This document shows, piece after piece, positions 34,584 to 42,258 of a stretch of DNA of 43,892 bases. The notes under the pieces were generated by a model. The model did not search any database and was not told the origin of the DNA. It worked only from the letters and a program-made list of their open reading frames with translations. The stretch is from the NCBI GenBank assembly GCA_031270985.1, contig JAISWR010000053.1, forward strand, positions 1 through 43,892, given 5' to 3'. Position 1 is the first letter of the stretch; each line of letters begins with the position of its first letter. A program made the position numbers and the translations under genes. Source of the stretch: Bacteroidales bacterium (lineage in GTDB: Bacteria; Bacteroidota; Bacteroidia; Bacteroidales; UBA4181).

Positions 34584-36404
34584 TTACGCCGACGGGCGAA
34601 CGGGTGATCGATCCCGATGGGTCATCCGTTCGTTTCCGTCCTGTACCTGTTCCATTGCGATAACTGCCGCTCCATAAGCGCCCATCAGTTCGGGAATGTC
34701 GGTCATGATGACGGGTTTGCCTGACAGCAACTCCAATGCCCGTCGTACGGATGGGTTGCGGAACGTGCCGCCCTGTACGGACAACCGGTCGCCGAGATCG
34801 TCCGTGTCTGTGACGTTCAGTACCTTTATCAGTGCGTTTTTGATGACTGAGTATGACAATCCTGCCGCAATATCCTCTACGGATGCGTTTTCGCGCAACG
34901 ACTGTTTTACTTTTGAGTTCATGAATACCGTGCATCGTGTGCCGAGGTCGCAAGGTGCGGTGGCACGGCAGGATTTGCAAGCGAACTCCTGCACCGTCAT
35001 GCCGAGATTGCGCCCGAACGTTTCGATGAACGACCCGCAGCCCGACGAGCAGGATTCGTTCAGTTCGATGCGCTGTATGGCGCCGTCGCGGATAAAAATC
35101 GCTTTCATGTCCTGTCCTCCGATGTCGAGGATGAACGTCACACCGGGATCGACATGGCGTGCACCTGCATAATGAGCGATGGTTTCCACCACGCCACCGT
35201 CAATGTCGAAAGCCGCCCGGATGAGATCTTCGCCGTAGCCGGTGACAATGCTGCGGCGGATGACGAGCGCTTTACCCGCCATATTCGCTTCGTTGCGGAA
35301 CTGTTGCAGTCCGGCGTGTGCCACCTCCACAGGTTGCCCTTCATTGTTGCGGTAGAAGTTGAACAACAAACTGCCGTCTTCGCCCAGTGCGACAATCTTG
35401 GTGGTAGTGGATCCGGAGTCGATGCCCACATAACAGTCTTCCCCGCCGTATTCGGGTAGAGATGCACGTTTTACGGCGACAGGCGTATGCTCTGTCTGCC
35501 AGCGCTCCCATTCGTCATTCGACCGGAAAAGCGGCTGCAAACGGTGGGATGTTGCGGTTACCCGTTTCGACTTTTCTTCAATGGTTGCCAGCAATTGCGG
35601 CAAGGGGACAACCGCATCGTCCTTGCAGGACAACGCCGCGCCCAGAGCGGGAATCACCTCGGGATGTCCGGCTCGGACGATGTCTTCCGGACTAATGTTT
35701 AATATTTTGACAAAAGAAGTGATCAGTTCTGGCAGGAACGTGAACGGTCCGCCGATGAACATCACTTTCGGCTGTACATCGTAGCCGCGCGCCAGCGTGT
35801 TGAGGCACTGCACAGCTACCGAATGGAACACCGACGCGGCAATGTCCTCTTTAGGAATCTTTCGGCTGATGAGATTTTGCACATCCGTTTTGGCAAACAC
35901 TCCGCACCGCGACGCAATGGGGTATATTTGCCGATGATGTGCCGCCAGAATGCTCATGTCTGCCGTTTCGACGTTCAGCAATGTTGCCATTTGGTCAATA
36001 AACGCACCTGTGCCGCCCGCACAACTGCCATTCATGCGTATGTCGGGAATACGATTTTCGGAGAAAAAAATCATTTTGGAATCCTCACCGCCAATGTCCA
36101 TCAATGTGCGTACTTGCGGGTAAAGATTCCGTACCACCTCCGTGGCGGCGATTAATTCCTGAATGAAAGGAATGCCGGTGTTTTCGCAAATACCCATTCC
36201 GGCAGATCCTGTAACGGTGAGGGCTACGGAAGCATTGCCCGTCACGCTGGCGACGGAGCGCAGCAAAGTCTTGACGGTTTCATATATCTGCATGTTGTGG
36301 CGCATATAATCCGTATGCACCAACTGCGAAAAATTGTCCGTCACCGCAATTTTCGCAGTGGTGGAACCCGCGTCCACCCCTATTTTGTATATTTTTGCGT
36401 TCAT
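34584..36404 (-). CDS. BadF/BadG/HgdC-type ATPase, two ASKHA domains (shortened form)
   Basis: A 606-residue protein made of two ATPase domains of the activator family that feeds electrons to 2-hydroxyacyl-CoA dehydratases or benzoyl-CoA reductases. Domain 1 has GVDAGSTTAKIAV and the Fe-S cysteine in NGSCAGGTGAF; domain 2 has GIDSGSTTTKIVAL, NESCSSGCGSF and a CKSC...CDLGTRC cluster. In most Bacteroidota this protein is about 1400 residues, with a dehydratase-like/DUF2229 half after the second ATPase domain. Here it stops soon after GAYGAAVIAME with a short tail, and only non-coding sequence and sod follow. It may be a shortened working form or a truncated remnant. The start overlaps a small upstream ORF. 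No dehydratase subunits are nearby. Confidence 0.85.
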   Translation of the reverse strand: MNAKIYKIGVDAGSTTAKIAVTDNFSQLVHTDYMRHNMQIYETVKTLLRSVASVTGNASVALTVTGSAGMGICENTGIPFIQELIAATEVVRNLYPQVRTLMDIGGEDSKMIFFSENRIPDIRMNGSCAGGTGAFIDQMATLLNVETADMSILAAHHRQIYPIASRCGVFAKTDVQNLISRKIPKEDIAASVFHSVAVQCLNTLARGYDVQPKVMFIGGPFTFLPELITSFVKILNISPEDIVRAGHPEVIPALGAALSCKDDAVVPLPQLLATIEEKSKRVTATSHRLQPLFRSNDEWERWQTEHTPVAVKRASLPEYGGEDCYVGIDSGSTTTKIVALGEDGSLLFNFYRNNEGQPVEVAHAGLQQFRNEANMAGKALVIRRSIVTGYGEDLIRAAFDIDGGVVETIAHYAGARHVDPGVTFILDIGGQDMKAIFIRDGAIQRIELNESCSSGCGSFIETFGRNLGMTVQEFACKSCRATAPCDLGTRCTVFMNSKVKQSLRENASVEDIAAGLSYSVIKNALIKVLNVTDTDDLGDRLSVQGGTFRNPSVRRALELLSGKPVIMTDIPELMGAYGAAVIAMEQVQDGNERMTHRDRSPVRPSA

Positions 36405-36511
36405 TGTCGGTTTTTGTTGATCATGAAATCAGGGTAACCACTTGTACCTGATAGTCTTTTCCGGATAAAAATAGCGGTTGCCGCCTCCAAAATTTTGGAT
36501 CCTACAGCCAT
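36401..36511 (-). CDS. Possible 36-residue leader ORF overlapping the BadF-type gene
   Basis: ATG at 36511 opens 36 codons (MAVGSKILEAATAIF...) whose TGA stop overlaps the ATPase ATG as ATGA. It lies wholly inside the leader of about 165 bases implied by the promoter at 36578-36607. The overlap suggests translational coupling; the peptide resembles nothing known to me. Confidence 0.35.
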   Translation of the reverse strand: MAVGSKILEAATAIFIRKRLSGTSGYPDFMINKNRQ

Positions 36512-36548
36512 AATATCTTGACCGGTTGTTATTTGCATTTTATTTTTA

Positions 36549-36581
36549 CGTTTGACACTGTCGTTTGACTGTGCTGTCAAA
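36549..36581 (-). promoter_or_regulatory. Operator-like GTCAAACG repeats at the BadF-type promoter
   Basis: CGTTTGAC occurs at 36549-36556 and 36562-36569 (13-base period), and the inverse GTCAAA at 36576-36581 inside the -7 box. They cover the predicted transcription start, so a repressor binding them would block the promoter. The regulator is unknown. Confidence 0.35.
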
Positions 36582-36607
36582 GGTACGTTATTTTATTTTC
36601 ATGACAA
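36578..36607 (-). promoter_or_regulatory. Promoter of the BadF-type ATPase gene
   Basis: Minus strand TTG (36605-36607), exactly 19 bases, TACCTTTG (36578-36585). It is back-to-back with the tRNA promoter: the two -33 elements are five bases apart. Confidence 0.6.
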
Positions 36608-36612
36608 TTTTT

Positions 36613-36643
36613 TTTGATTCGGGATAAAAAAGATATATATTTG
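36613..36643 (+). promoter_or_regulatory. Promoter of tRNA-Pro
   Basis: TTTG (36613-36616), exactly 19 bases, TATATTTG (36636-36643), 15 bases before the mature tRNA end. Confidence 0.75.
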
Positions 36644-36658
36644 CGCACTTTTTCAATG

Positions 36659-36731
36659 CGGGGTGTGGCGCAGTTGGTAGCGCGCTACGTTCGGGACGTA
36701 GAGGCCGTGTGTTCGAGTCACATCACCCCGA
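36659..36731 (+). tRNA. tRNA-Pro (anticodon CGG)
   Basis: A complete 73-base cloverleaf: acceptor CGGGGTG/CACCCCG (36659-36665 and 36724-36730), D-arm GCGC...GCGC, anticodon stem CTACG/CGTAG with loop TTCGGGA, giving anticodon CGG (36692-36694), T-arm with loop TTCGAGT and one G-T pair, discriminator A. The CCA end is not encoded. It has its own full promoter just upstream. Confidence 0.95.
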
Positions 36732-36879
36732 CTATTTTGTAAAATTTCCATATTTTGCAATTTAGACAACAAGAAACCGATCAAAATAACAATTCGTGCT
36801 AAAACGATAAAAGTTATTCTGATGACTATTTCACGGAAATTTCAGGGCAAATTGCACATAACTATCAGGTAGCGCAAAA

Positions 36880-37560
36880 CTATATTTTGACAAACTGTTG
36901 AAAAGACTGCCATAAGGCATCTTCGGGCAACGGTGCGGTGATACGGATTTTCTCGTCCCTGACGGGATGCTGGAAACAGATACGCAACGCATGGAGATGG
37001 ATTCCGCCACCGGCATTAGATCGCGGATAGCCGTATTTCAGGTCGCCACGTACGGGGCAGCCTATTTCCGCTAACTGACATCGTATCTGATGGTGGCGAC
37101 CGGTCTGTAAATCGATCTCCAACAGGTGATAATGCTCCGATGATGCGATATGGTGATATTGCAGGATGGCTTTTTGCGTACCGGGGCGTTCGTGAGTGTA
37201 AGCGCGGGAAAGGTTGCGGACGGTGTCACGCTTGATATAATGCTCCAGTGTGCCGTTTTCTTTCGGCGGACGTTCTTTGACTATCGCCCAGTAAGTTTTT
37301 TGTACGGCTTTGTCCTGAAACATTTGGTTAAGCCGTGCCAGCGATTTGGAAGTACGCGCAAACAGCACTGCGCCGCTCACCGGTCTGTCCACACGATGCA
37401 CCACGCCCAGAAAAACCTCGCCGGGCTTGTTGTATTTCGCTTTGATGTAATCCTTTACCGTTTGTTCCAAAGGTACGTCGCCCGACGGATCGGCCTGAAC
37501 GATTTCTCCGCATCGTTTATTGACGATTATCAGATGGTTGTCTTCGTAGAGAATATGCAC
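36880..37560 (-). CDS. RluA-family pseudouridine synthase
   Basis: It converts specific uridines in rRNA or tRNA to pseudouridine. The 226-residue protein has the catalytic HRVDRPVSG motif (D58), the KTYWAIV strand and the RHHQIRCQLAEIG motif. It lacks the N-terminal S4 domain of RluD, so it is of the short RluA/YabO type; the target site cannot be read from the sequence. It follows the GH2 gene by 55 bases on the same strand. Confidence 0.92.
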   Translation of the reverse strand: MHILYEDNHLIIVNKRCGEIVQADPSGDVPLEQTVKDYIKAKYNKPGEVFLGVVHRVDRPVSGAVLFARTSKSLARLNQMFQDKAVQKTYWAIVKERPPKENGTLEHYIKRDTVRNLSRAYTHERPGTQKAILQYHHIASSEHYHLLEIDLQTGRHHQIRCQLAEIGCPVRGDLKYGYPRSNAGGGIHLHALRICFQHPVRDEKIRITAPLPEDALWQSFQQFVKI

Positions 37561-37615
37561 CGCTAATTTGGTTTCCTTTTTTTGCGTAATTTGATTGGGT
37601 TATTAGCTTACGGCG

Positions 37616-40033
37616 TTATTGCGCGATAATTTCTATTTCCGCTCCTTTCAGATTTTCGCAAACAGCTTTGACGGTGATTTTTCCGGCTTTTTCCGCCTGC
37701 ACTATCGCCAGACACATGCCGTTGAAAGCCTTGCGTTCGGGTATTTTGCACGACGACAGATCCATCATGTTACCGCTCTCTACGCCGATCAGTTGTGCGC
37801 CCGTTACTTCAAACTTCACCAAATTGGAGGAGTTGGGTACCACATGCCCTTCGCTGTCCGTTATTTCCACTTGAATATGCGCCACGTCCGACGGATGTGC
37901 CCGTATCACATTCCTGTCTGCTGTCAGTCGGATGGCTGTCGGTTTGCCGCAAGTAAATACTTGCGTTACGTACTGTTTTCCGTTCTTTTTGCCTACCGCT
38001 TTCAGTTCTCCGGGTGCATAGGTCACATCCCACGAAAGGTGGAGGTCGCCCGTGGAGGTCTGTACTTTACCTCTGGGATAACTGTTCCAGCCGCCTACTG
38101 TTCCCTTGCGCGGAAACTCCAAATATTTTTCGCCGTATGATTTGCCGTTGACGAATATTTCCACCGTATCGCAATTGGTATAGCACACCAGCGGGATCAC
38201 CTGTCCTTCGCGCCCTTCCCAGTTCCAGTGAGGCAACAGGTGCAGTACCGGTTCTTGTGTCCAGATACTTTTGAAGAAATAGTATCCGTCTTTGGGGAAG
38301 CCGCAATTGTCCACGATTCCCGACGTGGCGCCTCTTGAGGGCCAATAGCTTTCTCCGTAATAATCAATACCTGTCCACATAAAGTCGCCGATGACGTAAT
38401 CATGCAGCAGCGTGAACTTCCACCGCTGTTCCACATCTGTCAGGCGGGTGTTGTATTTCGCGTCAAATCTGTCCGTGCGCATGCCGATCATGTACATGCC
38501 ACGCGCTCCGCCGAGTCCTCCCGTTTCCGTACCCACCATGCGCCATTGGGGATGGGCGTGGCGATCGATACTGTACATGAGTTCCCTGCGGTCGCGCCAC
38601 CGGTCGGGATAATTGTAGCCTACGATGTCGCGTTCAAATGCCTGAAGATATTCCGGTGTGGCAGCGTGACTGTCCGACGCGATGTTATCGTTGCCGGTGG
38701 TCACCAGACGCGTAGGGTCTTCGCGGTGGCAGAGGTCTATCAATTTTCGCGCCAGTTCCGGGCCGCGTTGCGTGGACTGGTCGGGAATTTCGTTGCCGAT
38801 GCTCCACATCACGATCGAAGGATGGTTTCTGTCGCGTCGCACCATTGCCAGCAGGTCGCGCTCGTGCCATTCTTCAAAATACAATTTGTAGGAGTGCTCT
38901 CTTTTCCCGCTTACCCATTCGTCAAACGCTTCATCCATCACCAGAAAGCCCATTTTGTCGCACAAATAAAGAAATTCGGGTGCGGGAATGTTGTGTGCGG
39001 TACGAATGGCATTACATCCTCCATCTTTGAGAATTTGCAGCCGCCGTTCCCACATCCTCTCCGGGACAGCCGCTCCAACGCCTCCTGCGTCATGGTGCAG
39101 GTTCACGCCTTTCATTTTCACCGGTTTGCCGTTGAGCAAAAAACCTTTGTCCACATCGTATGCGGCAGTTCTGATACCGACGGAAGTCGTCACACGGTCA
39201 ATTTCTTTTTTGCCTGTCATGATTTGCGTGGTGAGTGTGTATAACGACGGCGATTCCACCGACCACAAGTCGGGATGTTCCACTTCTATTTGCCGGATGA
39301 TGTTTGCCGTTCCGTTTGCATTTGCCTGCAAGGGCGCTTCTGCGCTGCCTGCCACGATACCGTTTCCGTTGGTAAGCGTCAGTTTGAGCACTGCGTCTTT
39401 GTATGCCGTTGCGCTTTCGTTGAGAACAGTGACGTCCACTTCCACAATTGCCCGCATCTCGTCGAGCGAGGCGGTATAGGCAAACACGCCCCATCGGGCG
39501 ACATGCAGTGATTGTGTTTTTACCAGACGGACATGGCGGTAGATGCCCGAACCTGTGTACCATCTGGAATTGGGCTGCTGCGAATTATCCACCCGCACTG
39601 ATAGAACATTGTTTTTTGCTTTCAGGTAGGGAGTCAAATCGTAAGAGAAGCCAGAGTAACCGTAAGGATACTTTCCCAAGTGCGTACCGTTGATCCACAC
39701 ATCGCTGTTCATGTACACTCCGTCGAACTCGATGCTCCATTTTACGCCTGCCTTAAGGTCGGAGATATTGAAAGTCTTTCTATACCAGCCTGTTCCCATA
39801 GGGAAATAACCGACGTTACCACCGCCGGGCGCATTCCCAAGGTTTTCTTCCTCGATACTCCAGTCGTGCGGCAGGCGAAGCGTACGCCATGCAGCGTCGT
39901 TGAACGAGGGTTGAACGGCGTCATGGTTATCGGTGCGCGAAAATTTCCACTGGTCGTCCCACACGATTTCCGTTCTCTGCGCCATGACAACCGCAGAATA
40001 CGCGAATAAAATACAGATGATGATACGTTTCAT
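37616..40033 (-). CDS. Glycoside hydrolase family 2 enzyme (beta-galactosidase-like), exported
   Basis: An 805-residue secreted glycosidase with signal peptide MKRIIICILFAYSAVVMAQ. Domains: N-terminal sugar-binding jelly roll (about 25-180), immunoglobulin-like domain, TIM barrel with acid/base Glu in WSIGNEIPDQ (near 412) and nucleophile Glu in GTETGG (near 503), then a DUF4982-like domain and a C-terminal Ig-like/GH2-C domain. This architecture is common in Bacteroidota polysaccharide loci and usually means beta-galactosidase, though beta-glucuronidase or another GH2 activity cannot be excluded. It follows the esterase gene, with a strong hairpin (40064-40089) in the 88-base gap. Confidence 0.92.
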   Translation of the reverse strand: MKRIIICILFAYSAVVMAQRTEIVWDDQWKFSRTDNHDAVQPSFNDAAWRTLRLPHDWSIEEENLGNAPGGGNVGYFPMGTGWYRKTFNISDLKAGVKWSIEFDGVYMNSDVWINGTHLGKYPYGYSGFSYDLTPYLKAKNNVLSVRVDNSQQPNSRWYTGSGIYRHVRLVKTQSLHVARWGVFAYTASLDEMRAIVEVDVTVLNESATAYKDAVLKLTLTNGNGIVAGSAEAPLQANANGTANIIRQIEVEHPDLWSVESPSLYTLTTQIMTGKKEIDRVTTSVGIRTAAYDVDKGFLLNGKPVKMKGVNLHHDAGGVGAAVPERMWERRLQILKDGGCNAIRTAHNIPAPEFLYLCDKMGFLVMDEAFDEWVSGKREHSYKLYFEEWHERDLLAMVRRDRNHPSIVMWSIGNEIPDQSTQRGPELARKLIDLCHREDPTRLVTTGNDNIASDSHAATPEYLQAFERDIVGYNYPDRWRDRRELMYSIDRHAHPQWRMVGTETGGLGGARGMYMIGMRTDRFDAKYNTRLTDVEQRWKFTLLHDYVIGDFMWTGIDYYGESYWPSRGATSGIVDNCGFPKDGYYFFKSIWTQEPVLHLLPHWNWEGREGQVIPLVCYTNCDTVEIFVNGKSYGEKYLEFPRKGTVGGWNSYPRGKVQTSTGDLHLSWDVTYAPGELKAVGKKNGKQYVTQVFTCGKPTAIRLTADRNVIRAHPSDVAHIQVEITDSEGHVVPNSSNLVKFEVTGAQLIGVESGNMMDLSSCKIPERKAFNGMCLAIVQAEKAGKITVKAVCENLKGAEIEIIAQ

Positions 40034-40063
40034 AAACAGTTATTAATTTAAGGTTTGATAATA

Positions 40064-40089
40064 TCCGGCAGGGTGTTATCCCTGCCGGA
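40064..40089. terminator. Strong hairpin between esterase and GH2 genes
   Basis: A perfect 10-bp stem, TCCGGCAGGG (40064-40073) and CCCTGCCGGA (40080-40089), with a 6-base loop. On the minus strand, along which both genes run, no clean T-run follows, so it may be a partial terminator or an mRNA-stabilising or processing hairpin that sets the esterase-to-GH2 ratio. Confidence 0.5.
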
Positions 40090-40121
40090 ATTGTCTAAGA
40101 TTTTTTTAAAATCAGCTACAT

Positions 40122-41780
40122 TTATTTTGGGAACGGCACATCTTTCAACAAACCTTTAATCCGGTTGTCCGGCAATTGCCTGATGCCTTTCACGATGCTT
40201 TGCGCGTTCAGGTGTGCGCCTTTGAGCGAGGAGTGTGTGTGGTCGTTCTTAAAATATTCCGCTGCCTCTTCTTTGCCTATTTTTTCCAGTTTGGCTGCCG
40301 ATATTTCGTTCAGGTCGATGAAATAAGCGCCTATGGATGCGGCTTCTTTCGCCCACAATCCGTAAGAAGTATTGTTGCGGATGACTTTATTGTTTTCCGT
40401 CCATTGGTTGCGCGGGGTGTGACTAAGCACTATGGGCGTTGCGCCTTTTTCAAGGGCGTCGCTTACGAATTTGCGGATGTACCATCCGTAAGTGTAAATC
40501 ACCTGATTGCGTCGTGTTGCCTGCATCATTACGATACGGCTGGAGTCGCCTGCTCCTCTGAGTTCGCCGCGTGCCGGCGGTGTGCCGATGGGTCCGCCGT
40601 CGTTGTGTCCGAACTGGATAAATACGATGTCTCCGGGCTGCAACGCTTTATACACTCTGTCCCAGCGTCCTTCGTCAAGATAGGTGCGTGCGCTTCTTCC
40701 GGCGATTGCCTGATTGTCCACCACTGCTTTTTCTTCGTCGAAATATTGCTGGAGCACTGCGCCCCAGCCCCACATATCGTCGGGATTTTTATCTCCGTTT
40801 TTCACGGTAGAATCGCCGATAGTGAAGATAAGCGGCTTTCCCGGTTTGCGTTTGGCGCCGGTCACGAGGTCGGTTCTTTCCGGTTTAAGGCAGTCGGCAA
40901 GTTTGACGAGGGCTTTGTCGGCGCGGATGCCTTCAACGGCTGATTCGGCATTTACTTTGGCGCCGAATGCGCTTGTGTGTATGGCATCGCCGTAAAACAT
41001 GTAGTTTACTTTGAATTGTCCGAACTTTTCGTATTTCAGTGCGGTAATACTGTTGATGTCAATGAACGGGACGACCTGTTCTTCGGCGACCTGTTTCGCC
41101 CATAAGCCGAAAGTCTGGTCGACGCGGACAATTTTTCCTTCGTCTGTCCACGAATTGCGCGGCGTGAGCGACATCAGCACAGGATATGCACCCTTTGCCC
41201 GCACGTCGTTGATGTATTTGCGCATGTAACCGCCGAAAGTGTAAACGGTTTCCTGTTTGCCTGTTTCCTGAATTGTGACCACAATGGTGTCCTTACCGAC
41301 GCCGCGCATGGAAGCGCGTGAGCGTCCCGTATCGTAGGGGCCGTTATCATTATGTCCCATTTCGATGAACACCCAATCGCCGGGTTGTACGGCTTTCAGG
41401 ACGTCCTGCCACAGAACGTTGTAGAACGAACGGCTGCTCATGCCGCCCAATGCCTGATTTTCCACCGTGATTTTGTCGGTGTCGAAAAAGTCTTCCATAT
41501 AGAAGCCCCAGCCCCATTGACCGATGTCGCCATTTCCCCGCGTACCCTGTCGCATGGTGGAATTGCCCACCAGAAACAACACGGGATTGTTTCCTTTGCG
41601 GGACGATCCGGCTACCGGACGCAGCATTTTCACCTTGTTCAGGCTGTCAATAGTGTTGTCCGTCACTTTGTTGATGTCCGCCACAGGAGGAGGCACGTTG
41701 TTGCCCGAACGTCGCGGCTGTGCGTATGTTAGGCCTGCGGAAAGCATTAATAATGCTGTGATTTTCAAGATGTTGCTCAT
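40122..41780 (-). CDS. Two-domain SGNH acetylesterase (rhamnogalacturonan acetylesterase-like)
   Basis: A 552-residue exported protein with signal peptide ending GLTYAQ; the start is ATG 41780, as a frame to 41864 includes the promoter box. It contains two tandem SGNH hydrolase domains that remove acetyl groups from pectic sugars. Domain 1 (about 65-300): VGNSTM with the nucleophile Ser but Asn in place of the usual Asp, MGHND, DAIH. Domain 2 (about 315-550): IGDSTV, FGHND, DHTH. So both catalytic triads look complete. The two halves share WGWG and TPRN motifs and arose by duplication. It precedes the GH2 gene and is divergent from a sugar porter. Confidence 0.9.
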   Translation of the reverse strand: MSNILKITALLMLSAGLTYAQPRRSGNNVPPPVADINKVTDNTIDSLNKVKMLRPVAGSSRKGNNPVLFLVGNSTMRQGTRGNGDIGQWGWGFYMEDFFDTDKITVENQALGGMSSRSFYNVLWQDVLKAVQPGDWVFIEMGHNDNGPYDTGRSRASMRGVGKDTIVVTIQETGKQETVYTFGGYMRKYINDVRAKGAYPVLMSLTPRNSWTDEGKIVRVDQTFGLWAKQVAEEQVVPFIDINSITALKYEKFGQFKVNYMFYGDAIHTSAFGAKVNAESAVEGIRADKALVKLADCLKPERTDLVTGAKRKPGKPLIFTIGDSTVKNGDKNPDDMWGWGAVLQQYFDEEKAVVDNQAIAGRSARTYLDEGRWDRVYKALQPGDIVFIQFGHNDGGPIGTPPARGELRGAGDSSRIVMMQATRRNQVIYTYGWYIRKFVSDALEKGATPIVLSHTPRNQWTENNKVIRNNTSYGLWAKEAASIGAYFIDLNEISAAKLEKIGKEEAAEYFKNDHTHSSLKGAHLNAQSIVKGIRQLPDNRIKGLLKDVPFPK

Positions 41781-41804
41781 TTTTTTATATTTAATGGTTT
41801 TGTA

Positions 41805-41812
41805 CAAAAATA
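41805..41812 (-). promoter_or_regulatory. Putative -7 box for the esterase gene
   Basis: Minus strand TATTTTTG, 24 bases before the ATG at 41780. No clear -33 element. Confidence 0.45.
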
Positions 41813-42060
41813 CGTTTTTTTTTATTTCCGGATACCATTCGTGGAAAAATATTTTATAATGCATAAATTTATTTCCTCTGTTGTCCGGTAAAATTTTATA
41901 TTAACGCCTCCGTTTAGTGATAAAAAATTTTTAACATGTAAAAAAGCCCTTTCAACATAAGCGCAGTGGAGCTTCCTGCAGGGACACCGGAGAAACTGTT
42001 ATATCTTGTTTATTTCGCATCCCTTAATTTTTCCAAAGTGCCGCAACTTGCCGCTATGCG

Positions 42061-42086
42061 CTTCCGGAGTGTGCTTCCGGAGTGTG
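42061..42086 (+). repeat. 13-bp tandem duplication
   Basis: Two perfect adjacent copies of CTTCCGGAGTGTG, followed by a diverging CTTGCG. It lies 39 bases upstream of the porter promoter -33 element. Confidence 0.8.
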
Positions 42087-42125
42087 CTTGCGACAATTTG
42101 AACAGACCTGCACCGGAAAAATTAT

Positions 42126-42156
42126 TTTGCCGATTCAAGTGCAGGTTGTATCTTTG
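42126..42156 (+). promoter_or_regulatory. Promoter of the sugar porter gene
   Basis: TTTG (42126-42129), exactly 19 bases, TATCTTTG (42149-42156). It implies a leader of about 95 bases before the ATG at 42259. Confidence 0.7.
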
Positions 42157-42258
42157 TGCCAGCATAATTCGCTTCGCCGTCATGCTGCAACGGCGTGTTG
42201 GGGCGGGTGTTTTATATCGGGTTCAAGTTTTTTTTTAATTTTTAACTTTCAATTTTAT

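Larger units (their letters stand above)
41781..42258. other. Divergent intergenic region between esterase and sugar porter
   Basis: A 478-base region with promoters for both flanking genes: minus-strand TATTTTTG at 41805-41812 for the esterase and a full plus-strand promoter at 42126-42156 for the porter. A 13-base tandem duplication (42061-42086) lies just before the porter promoter. A frame at 41966-42238 spans this promoter and is not considered a gene. Confidence 0.5.

Noticed and set aside
34471-34980. Second minus-strand frame overlapping the end of the BadF-type gene, possibly its missing half after a frameshift
   Set aside because: The translated sequence does not resemble the dehydratase or DUF2229 domain, and there is no room for that half before sod.
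36405-36571. Riboswitch in the leader of the BadF-type gene
   Set aside because: The leader is long enough, but I could not recognise any known riboswitch core; a leader ORF explains most of it better.
41966-42238. 90-codon plus-strand frame before the sugar porter
   Set aside because: It spans the best promoter in that region and a 13-bp duplication, and resembles no protein family.
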